5,653 bases of DNA from Verrucomicrobiota bacterium (GTDB lineage: Bacteria; Verrucomicrobiota; Verrucomicrobiia; Opitutales; Opitutaceae). The translations under genes were made by a program, and so were the position numbers. The DNA is taken from contig JAUPWC010000401.1 of the NCBI GenBank assembly GCA_030916665.1, positions 1 to 5,653 of the forward strand, written 5' to 3'. Within the stretch, counting starts at the first letter, position 1; every line of letters begins with the position of its first letter. The notes beneath the pieces were generated by a model. The model worked only from the letters and a program-made list of their open reading frames with translations. It searched no databases and was not told the origin of the DNA. This document shows, piece after piece, positions 1 through 5,063 of this stretch.

Positions 1-1
1 G

Positions 2-415
2 CACCCGCTGGTGCTCCATTTCCCCATCGCGCTGCTGCTGCTCGCCGCCGTCCTTGAATTGGTTCGCTTGAAATGGGACCGCCCGGGGCTCGGTCGAACC
101 GTCACCCTGCTCATGGTCATCGGTGCGGCGGGGGCCCTCATGGCAACGGCCACCGGTTGGGTGTTCGCGGTGGAGTCGCACCCGCGGCCGTCGTTGCGGT
201 GGATGCTCCAATGGCATCGTTGGTTGGGGGTGGTCACCGCAGTTCTCGCCAGCATCGCCGCATGGCTGGCCTACCGCCTCTCCGAGGCTCCCAACCCGGG
301 CGCTCGCTGGCTGCGGCGCACCGCGATCTGGCTGACCGGCATGATCCTGATCGGTGCCGCCCACCTTGGGGCCCTGATGGTCTGGGGCGAAGATTATTTC
401 GACCCGTCTTCCTAA
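2..415 (+). CDS. DUF2231-type integral membrane protein, 5' end missing
   Basis: The reading frame is open from the left edge to a TAA stop, giving 137 visible residues that begin HPLVLHFPIAL. This HP-x3-HFPIAL motif is the hallmark of the DUF2231 membrane domain and normally sits at or near the domain's N-terminus, so little of the domain is lost, although a preceding domain (for example cytochrome c) could lie outside the window. Four hydrophobic segments are visible, at about residues 5-23, 34-57, 72-92 and 106-127. The HRWLG motif before helix 3 and the AHLGALMVWGEDYFDP tail also fit the family (usual form GHxGGxLVYGxDYF). A GTG at position 11 is an in-frame start but would remove the conserved HP, so I treat the gene as partial. 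The biochemical role of DUF2231 proteins is not settled. They often neighbour haem or metal redox genes, and here the copper oxidase starts 9 nt after the stop, so co-transcription is likely. Confidence 0.8.
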   Translation, partial: HPLVLHFPIALLLLAAVLELVRLKWDRPGLGRTVTLLMVIGAAGALMATATGWVFAVESHPRPSLRWMLQWHRWLGVVTAVLASIAAWLAYRLSEAPNPGARWLRRTAIWLTGMILIGAAHLGALMVWGEDYFDPSS

Positions 416-424
416 GGCCCCGCC

Positions 425-2650
425 ATGACGCTCCGCCGTATCTCGATCCTTTTCCTCGGTTTGGTTGCCACCGCCTCCGCCTGCGATGAGTGCGGCGGCA
501 AACTCAAGGAGACCTGGGCCGAGCGCGAATCGGAACCGAAGGCTTCCGCGCTGTATCCCGACGCCAAAATCGTCGAATATACCCTGGATGTCACCGAGGC
601 CCTGTTGTCGCCCGCCGGCAAGCCGGTGCGGGCGCTGGCGCTAAACGGCACGGTCCCGGGTCCGACGCTACACTTCCGCGAGGGCGAAATCGCCCGCATT
701 CATGTGCGCAACCGGCTCAGCAAGGAGGAAACCTCCACTCACTGGCACGGCCTGCTCGTGCCCAATCTGGAGGACGGGGTCCCCTATGTGACCACCCCGC
801 CGATCAAGGCGGGCGAGTCCCGGACCTTTGAATTCATGCTCAAGCACGCCGGCACCTACTGGTATCACAGCCACACCGGCCTGCAGGAGCAGCGCGGGGT
901 TTACGGCAGCATCGTGATCGAACCCCGGAAAGACACCCCGGCACGCACCGATCTCCCCCGCATCGCCCGCGAGGAAGTGGTCGTGCTCTCGGATTGGACA
1001 AATGAGAATCCCGCCGAGGTGATGCGCACGCTCCTGCGCGGCAGCGAATGGTATGCGATCCGCAAGGGCACCGCCCAGTCACTCTGGGGTGCATGGAAGA
1101 GCGGGCACCTGCGCGACTACCTGGATCGCGAAAAATCCCGGCTGCCGGCAATGGACGTGTCCGATGTGGCTTATGACGCCTTCCTGATCAACGGCCGGCC
1201 CCGGCAGACCCTGGCCGCGCGTCCGGGCGAGACGGTCCGCCTGCGGATCATCAACGCTTCCGCCGCAACCTACTTCTATGTCAGCGCCGCGACCGGGCCT
1301 CTCACTGTCATAGCGGCCGACGGCATTGATGTTGCCCCGATTCAGCAGCGGCGCCTGCTCATCGGCATGGCCGAAACCTACGATGTCCTCGTGACGGTGC
1401 CGGCCGATGCCCCGCCTGCGTCATGGGAAGTTCGGGCCACGGCCCAAGATAACTCCGGTCACGCCTCCCTTTATCTGGGGGAAGACAGCGCTCCGCCGCA
1501 GCCTGCACCGGCTCCCGGTCCGCTCAACAGTTACAGCATGGATGTGGCCCTGGGCGCCGTTCTCAACGAAATGGACGAATCCGGCGACGTGACCGATGCC
1601 GAGGCCCTGGCGGCGGAGATCGACCGCCCGTTGCCTCCCTACAAGCGCCTTCGTGCCACTCAGTCCACCGCGCTGCCCCCGGAGGCGCCGGTCCGGGAAG
1701 TCACGCTCCGCCTCACCGGTGACATGTGGCGCTACCTTTGGTCCATCAACGGACGTTCGATTGATGAACTGAGCACGATCCCGGTGAAAAAGGGCGAGGT
1801 GCTGCGCCTCGTGCTGGTCAACGACACCATGATGCACCACCCGATGCACCTGCACGGGCATTTCTTTCGACTGCTCATGCCCGACGGGGCTCCGGCCGGC
1901 CTCGCGCCCCTGAAGCACACGGTGGACGTTCCACCCATGAGCCGCCGGGTGATCGAGTTCTACGCCAACGAGAATCGTGACTGGCTGTTCCACTGCCATC
2001 TGCTTTACCACATGATGTCCGGCATGGCGCGGGTGTTCAGCTACCCGGCGGGCATCGGCATGTCGCCACAGGAGGCCACAGGGGCGGCGATGGGCACGCC
2101 GGGGGCGCTCAAGTCCACCGGCGCCACCTACCGCCCCATGCTCGGCGAGCATGCCCATCCCCACACCTACGCCTGGATCGACGGCAGCATGCAATCGCAC
2201 CTCAGCGAGGGTCTGGCCACGATCCAGCGCGGTCGCGAAAACCTCAACCTGGCGTGGGAGCTCGGCTGGGAACGTGTGCCCGCAAGCACCTACGAAATCG
2301 AGGCCACTTATTCGCACTACTTCAACTCCCGTTGGACCGCCTTCGCCGGGTATCGCACCACCAATTCGTCCGGGGGGCGTGACGGGGCCATCGCCGGCGC
2401 GACTTACCTGCTGCCCTACCTGTTCACCCTCACCGGCTCTCTCCACAGCGCAGGTGAGGCCCGCCTCACCCTTGGTCGCGAATTAGCCCTCACCAGCCGG
2501 CTGAGCCTGCTGGTGAACGCCCAGTATGATACCGCCGAGCAATTCGACTGGCAGGCCGGCGTGAGCTACACGGCCTCCAAGCGGCTGTCGCTCATCGGCA
2601 CATACGATGCGGACTACGGCCTCGGCGCCGGAGTCGGCTTCCGTTTCTAA
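425..2650 (+). CDS. copA: CopA-type multicopper oxidase fused to a CopB-like outer-membrane beta-barrel
   Basis: This 741-residue exported protein oxidises and sequesters copper. Residues 1-19 look like a Sec signal ending ASA before Cys20; the LRRIS start is only a weak Tat match, although CopA/PcoA proteins usually use Tat. Cupredoxin domain 1 (about 45-167) carries HWHG (H106, H108) and YHSH (H148, H150). The middle domain has the CopA-typical VVVLSDWTNENP stretch (186-196) and FLINGRP (253-259). The last cupredoxin domain carries HPMHLHGH (H472, H475, H477) and HCHLLYHMMSGM (H523, C524, H525, H529, axial M534), so the type 1, 2 and 3 copper ligands are all present. Canonical CopA ends soon after this point. 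Here a Met/His linker (about 541-595, with HAHPH at 576-580) leads into about 140 residues resembling the CopB barrel (LLPYLFTLTG, ELALTSRLSLL) and ending in Phe. The Met-rich repeats of Pseudomonas CopA are absent. The ATG start has AAGG 7 nt upstream. The oxidase call is very sure; the barrel is sure but rests on pattern alone. Confidence 0.93.
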   Translation: MTLRRISILFLGLVATASACDECGGKLKETWAERESEPKASALYPDAKIVEYTLDVTEALLSPAGKPVRALALNGTVPGPTLHFREGEIARIHVRNRLSKEETSTHWHGLLVPNLEDGVPYVTTPPIKAGESRTFEFMLKHAGTYWYHSHTGLQEQRGVYGSIVIEPRKDTPARTDLPRIAREEVVVLSDWTNENPAEVMRTLLRGSEWYAIRKGTAQSLWGAWKSGHLRDYLDREKSRLPAMDVSDVAYDAFLINGRPRQTLAARPGETVRLRIINASAATYFYVSAATGPLTVIAADGIDVAPIQQRRLLIGMAETYDVLVTVPADAPPASWEVRATAQDNSGHASLYLGEDSAPPQPAPAPGPLNSYSMDVALGAVLNEMDESGDVTDAEALAAEIDRPLPPYKRLRATQSTALPPEAPVREVTLRLTGDMWRYLWSINGRSIDELSTIPVKKGEVLRLVLVNDTMMHHPMHLHGHFFRLLMPDGAPAGLAPLKHTVDVPPMSRRVIEFYANENRDWLFHCHLLYHMMSGMARVFSYPAGIGMSPQEATGAAMGTPGALKSTGATYRPMLGEHAHPHTYAWIDGSMQSHLSEGLATIQRGRENLNLAWELGWERVPASTYEIEATYSHYFNSRWTAFAGYRTTNSSGGRDGAIAGATYLLPYLFTLTGSLHSAGEARLTLGRELALTSRLSLLVNAQYDTAEQFDWQAGVSYTASKRLSLIGTYDADYGLGAGVGFRF

Positions 2651-2677
2651 ACACTTCCTCCCTTCACTCCATCAGCC

Positions 2678-3004
2678 ATGAAACACCATCCCACTACGTC
2701 CACCGTCCTCGCGTCGCTCGTCCTCGGCTTGCTCGTCGCAATCGTCGCTCCTGCGATCAATGCGGCCGAAAAACCGAAGGAAGCGGTCACACCATATCCC
2801 CTCAATGTCTGCATCGTGACCGACAATGACCTCGGCTCAATGGGCGACGAGCGCACCTTCGTTTACGAGGGCCAGGAGATCAAAATCTGCTGCAAACCCT
2901 GCGAGAAGAAGTTCCTGAAGGATCCGGCCCGCTACCTCAAGAAGATTGCCCCGGCTCAGGAGAAGGAGGCCGCTGCGCCTGCGACCACCCAGACCAAATC
3001 CTGA
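2678..3004 (+). CDS. Small secreted YHS/TRASH-like metal-binding protein
   Basis: This 108-residue protein has a clear Sec signal (hydrophobic core at about residues 9-27, probable cleavage after AINA at 29). The mature core, about 40-90, reads YPLNVCIVTDNDLGSMG, then FVYEGQEIKICCKPC, then FLKDPARYLKKI. That order (a Cys after PL, an LGSMG turn, a CCxxC cluster at C71, C72 and C75, then F79 and Y86) is the layout of short YHS/TRASH-like proteins thought to bind soft metals. The tail (91-108) is low-complexity Ala/Glu/Thr. ATG 2678 gives a complete signal peptide; the leader before it is pyrimidine-rich with no Shine-Dalgarno match. It lies 27 nt after the oxidase and 13 nt before the next gene, so it should be co-expressed. 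A role as periplasmic copper chaperone or buffer for the oxidase is inference. The family call is likely; the metal is not shown. Confidence 0.82.
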   Translation: MKHHPTTSTVLASLVLGLLVAIVAPAINAAEKPKEAVTPYPLNVCIVTDNDLGSMGDERTFVYEGQEIKICCKPCEKKFLKDPARYLKKIAPAQEKEAAAPATTQTKS

Positions 3005-3017
3005 ACTCCCGCACCCC

Positions 3018-3422
3018 GTGAAAATCCCCAAGACTGTCTGCACCTTGGCCGTCATAGGCGGCGCACTGTTGTTATCGGGTTCTCTCACTGCCCATGAAAA
3101 AGGGAAGCACGGGACCGAGCCCGCGCCCGACAGTTTGTCCGCCGCGATGACACAGGACGCTTCCGAAGTGGCGGCCGTGAAGCAGGTGCTTTCGACCTAC
3201 AAGGCAGGCTTGGAAGCGCTCGACGTGTCGGGACTGACCGGTTTGTTCACGGCCGACTCGGAGATTTGCGAGTCAGGCGGGGTGGAGGGCAGCTTCGTCC
3301 GCTACCTGAAGCAACACATCGGACCGGAACTGGACGAGTTCAAAGCGTTCTCGTTCCGCGACTACGCGGTCAGCCTGTCATTGTATCGTGCGAGCACGCC
3401 ATCGCTGGCCATTCCGCGTTAG
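3018..3422 (+). CDS. Secreted NTF2/SnoaL-like protein, truncated and probably frameshifted
   Basis: Reading from GTG 3018 gives 134 residues: MKIPKTVCTL opens a Sec signal that ends near LTA (22-24), followed by HEKGKHG. Residues 48-118 have the NTF2-like/SnoaL (DUF4440-like) pattern: VAAVKQVLSTYKAGLEALD, then GLFTADSEICESGGVEGSF, then YLKQHIGPELDEFKAFSFRDY. Such proteins usually run about 50-60 residues further, through several beta-strands. Here the frame changes to a non-family tail (YRASTPSLAIPR) and stops. One extra base between 3379 and 3380 would instead read SLSIVSCEHAIAGHS, which fits the family's next strand, so a single-base deletion is the simplest explanation. No frame downstream restores the rest of the fold. 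An ATG at 2946 in the same frame is rejected because it would lie inside the previous gene and add an Arg-rich extension ahead of a good signal peptide. It may be a pseudogene; function in this setting is unknown. Confidence 0.68.
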   Translation: MKIPKTVCTLAVIGGALLLSGSLTAHEKGKHGTEPAPDSLSAAMTQDASEVAAVKQVLSTYKAGLEALDVSGLTGLFTADSEICESGGVEGSFVRYLKQHIGPELDEFKAFSFRDYAVSLSLYRASTPSLAIPR

Positions 3423-3499
3423 CCTGTGCGGGTTCTGCGCTCCAACGACAGCTCCTTCTGATCCCAGCATTCGTCCTTTTGGCCTTCACCAAGCCCGCG

Positions 3500-4297
3500 A
3501 TGTCCGCCTCCATTCTCCATATTACACAAAGTCTGCACTCCCCGAGCATTGTCATCACCGCGAGACGGATCCTCATGATGGTGGCGATGGCTTGCGCCGC
3601 TTCTGGGTCTCCCATGCACGCTGCCGACGAATCTCTGTCGCTCACTCTCTCTTCCGGTTTGGCTTCAGACCATGTTGATCGCGGGATCGAACGGGCGGGC
3701 ACCAGTTGGCAATCTTCTCTTTACGGCTCGGTGTCCGGCTGGAAGGGTCGCGTGTGGTATGGCAGGCCACTTGACGCAGGCGGCGTAGAGGAGGTGCGCT
3801 CGTCCCTCGGCCACGACTGGAAGTTGGGCAAGGCGACCGCGATTGAGGTCACCGGCACCCATTTCTGGTATGTGGATCAGCCGGTTTCTGGTGCGCCAGC
3901 TCACTCTTTCGAGGGTGCGGTGCGCTTCTCCTCCATAGCGCCCGAACGATGGAACCCTGCCATCGAGATTGCTTACGACATCCGCTACCACGCTACCGCT
4001 GTCGAGCTGTCGGTTGAGCGCGAACGGCTGACCGGAGTGGGAGCCTGGTTGCTTAGGGCCTACGGAGGGCAGGTGTCCGCGCGGGACGTTTTGCCCGACG
4101 CCATTGGCGCTCCCCTTCGCGATAGCTACACCTATTACGGGGCATCCATTGGACTTCGTCGGAGAGTCAGTCCGCACTGGAGCGTGCAGGGAGTGGCGGG
4201 CCTGGCCGGTTCCTCCAGTCAGAATTCGGCTTGGTCAGACCTGCCGCCCCAAACCGCGCGCGGAAGATTCGCGCTGAACGCGCTCTACGATTTTTAG
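3500..4297 (+). CDS. TorF-like outer-membrane beta-barrel protein of unknown function
   Basis: From ATG 3500 the protein has 265 residues; from ATG 3575 it has 240. I prefer 3500 because the later start would drop the ARR pair (21-23) that should precede the hydrophobic core ILMMVAMACAA of the signal peptide (cleavage probably after MHA, 39-41). Neither start has a convincing ribosome site. The mature protein begins LSLTLSSGLASDHVDRGIERAG and then SWQSSLYGSV, matching the opening of TorF-like (TIGR02001-type) outer-membrane proteins, where S-x-Y-x-x-RG is followed by a conserved region with a Q. The rest alternates polar and hydrophobic residues in strand-length runs (for example 113-124, 137-145, 154-163, 210-222, 226-236) and ends FALNALYDF, a typical C-terminal barrel strand. 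Substrate and role are unknown. Its position between a copper oxidase operon and a TolC gene suggests a metal-related porin or envelope role, but that is context only. Confidence 0.75.
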   Translation: MSASILHITQSLHSPSIVITARRILMMVAMACAASGSPMHAADESLSLTLSSGLASDHVDRGIERAGTSWQSSLYGSVSGWKGRVWYGRPLDAGGVEEVRSSLGHDWKLGKATAIEVTGTHFWYVDQPVSGAPAHSFEGAVRFSSIAPERWNPAIEIAYDIRYHATAVELSVERERLTGVGAWLLRAYGGQVSARDVLPDAIGAPLRDSYTYYGASIGLRRRVSPHWSVQGVAGLAGSSSQNSAWSDLPPQTARGRFALNALYDF

Positions 4298-4322
4298 CTC
4301 GGCGGACTGTTCGGACAATGGA

Positions 4323-4568
4323 TCACCCGGCCATGTCTGAATAGTGCCTAGTGTTCCGCCCGCAGTCCTTGCATTTGAAGCGTGAACTCCAACGATTGCT
4401 CGAATTTAGTTGTTTCTCTCGGTCGCGACAAGTTACACAGCGACAATCAGAAGGCACGCCTTGTCGGTCGAAGGGAAGATCGCGATTGGTCAGCGTGGCC
4501 AAGCCGCGATTGACAAAAAATGCGCAGTGCCGATTACTGGTGATAGTGTCCCCGCTCCGCCACATCAT
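4323..4568 (-). CDS. Possible small zinc-ribbon protein or transposase remnant
   Basis: An 81-residue minus-strand frame starts with MMWRSGDTIT and contains CRCVTC at 42-47 and FKCKDCGR at 65-71, that is C44-x2-C47-x18-C66-x2-C69. The spacing and the RFKCKDCGR wording resemble the zinc ribbons at the N-termini of some IS transposases (for example IS1 InsA), but no DDE domain follows: the frame ends eleven residues later. The start lies inside the oppositely oriented cysteine-rich gene by about 23 nt, which weakens it. The stretch it occupies is visibly poorer in G+C than the oxidase gene (28 of 60 bases in 4381-4440 against 38 of 60 in 721-780, counted by hand). It could be a small genuine gene, a decayed mobile-element end, or chance. 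I cannot separate these from sequence alone. Confidence 0.25.
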   Translation of the reverse strand: MMWRSGDTITSNRHCAFFVNRGLATLTNRDLPFDRQGVPSDCRCVTCRDREKQLNSSNRWSSRFKCKDCGRNTRHYSDMAG

Positions 4569-4576
4569 CGCGATTG
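4481..4576. repeat. Three direct copies of the octamer CGCGATTG
   Basis: Identical octamers lie at 4481-4488, 4505-4512 and 4569-4576. The first two are 24 nt apart (start to start) and the third is 64 nt further, inside the first codons of the cysteine-rich gene. The first two precede that gene's start and the second overlaps the candidate -35 hexamer, so they could be a regulator's direct-repeat site. The unequal spacing and short unit make chance a serious alternative. Confidence 0.25.
4510..4538 (+). promoter_or_regulatory. Candidate sigma-70-type promoter ahead of the cysteine-rich gene
   Basis: A perfect TTGACA hexamer lies at 4510-4515. After a 17-nt spacer, 4533-4538 reads ATTACT, which matches TATAAT at only three of six positions. 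If it is used, transcription would begin at about 4545, almost exactly at the GTG chosen as the start of the next gene, giving a leaderless or near-leaderless mRNA. The position is sensible (after a gene-poor gap and before a new run of genes), but the weak -10 keeps confidence low. Confidence 0.25.
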
Positions 4577-4944
4577 TCTTGTTGGCCCTTTGGTTGCCGA
4601 CGACTCAGCATTGCGGTTTGGAAGCGGCGGGGTTGATCGCAGCGGAAGTTCCCCATGGAGCTGACGCGGGGTGTTGTCAGACGGGCGGCGGCCCCTGCAC
4701 CCATGATGGATGCAATGTGGTTGAGAGCAGCCTCATTAAGTCCAGCAACGAAGTGATCAAGGTGCCGACTCCCTCGTTGGCTGCCTGCACGTGCTTTCTT
4801 TGTTTGCAGCTCTTGCCGCCGGTCGTCGCCGTTGAGCCGATCTTTGCGGTTACTGCGTCCGATTCCCCCGAGCATTGGATTCCGGTCTGGCAGTTTGTTC
4901 GCCGCGCCGCGCCGCTGTCGCGCGCGCCTTCGCTCGTTGGTTGA
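4546..4944 (+). CDS. Small secreted cysteine-rich protein of unnamed family, upstream of tolC
   Basis: From GTG 4546 the product is 132 residues. The opening SPLRHIIAIVLLALWLP is a short signal peptide or membrane anchor. The mature part carries eight cysteines: C23, a CC pair at 43-44, C51, C56 (in the form CTHDGC) and a CTCFLC cluster at 81-86. The tail has Trp and Arg landmarks (WIPVWQFVRRAAPLSRAPSL, 111-130). The frame also stays open upstream to ATG 4351, but that start would put about 65 basic, non-conserved-looking residues before the signal peptide, so I reject it; GTG 4540 is a second alternative. I do not recognise a named family. My impression, unverified, is that similar short proteins with the same Cys layout and tail sit before metal-efflux TolC genes in Verrucomicrobia. 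Metal binding or sensing at the envelope is inference from the cysteines and the neighbour. Confidence 0.72.
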   Translation: MSPLRHIIAIVLLALWLPTTQHCGLEAAGLIAAEVPHGADAGCCQTGGGPCTHDGCNVVESSLIKSSNEVIKVPTPSLAACTCFLCLQLLPPVVAVEPIFAVTASDSPEHWIPVWQFVRRAAPLSRAPSLVG

Positions 4945-4964
4945 TTAGTCCCTGCGCGGACTGA
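4945..4964 (+). other. Short inverted repeat directly after the cysteine-rich gene
   Basis: TTAGTCC and GGACTGA flank the six-base loop CTGCGC, giving a 7-bp stem with one G-T pair immediately after the TGA stop. It could slow or end transcription between this gene and tolC, but no run of T follows, so it is not a canonical intrinsic terminator. The remaining 99 nt before tolC hold no gene and no clear promoter that I can see. Confidence 0.25.
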
Positions 4965-5063
4965 TCGACCCTGCATCTATTCCATCCCGCTGCGGGACGC
5001 CTGCGCGCGTCTGCATTTCCGGGGGTGTTTCGTTAACCGCCTTACTCTGTCCATTCACTTTTC

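Noticed and set aside
1421..2446. Long minus-strand frame of 341 codons
   Set aside because: It lies entirely inside the oxidase gene, which has full copper motifs. The frame is a by-product of high G+C, and its product (Val/Gly/His-rich) has no recognisable domain.
3266..3499. Upstream extension of the TorF-like frame to ATG 3266
   Set aside because: The added residues overlap the NTF2-like gene out of frame and are Arg-rich with no domain, and the signal peptide would become internal.
3665..4177. Minus-strand frame of 170 codons
   Set aside because: It is antisense to the TorF-like gene, whose signal peptide and terminal barrel strand support the + strand; no motif is seen in the antisense product.
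4426..4466. CGACAAG / CTTGTCG inverted repeat with a 27-nt spacer
   Set aside because: Seven-base arms this far apart are weak evidence of an operator or structure, and nothing else marks the site.
4351..4545. ATG 4351 as start of the cysteine-rich protein
   Set aside because: It would place a basic, unstructured stretch of about 65 residues before a clear signal peptide. The G+C drop in this stretch also differs from the coding part.
4534..4976. Two overlapping minus-strand frames opposite the cysteine-rich gene (4534-4875 and 4677-4976)
   Set aside because: No signal or motif; the + strand frame has an ordered cysteine layout and a signal peptide.
4985..4997. TCCCG-CTG-CGGGA hairpin before tolC
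   Set aside because: A 5-bp stem with a 3-base loop and no following T-run is common by chance in G+C-rich DNA.
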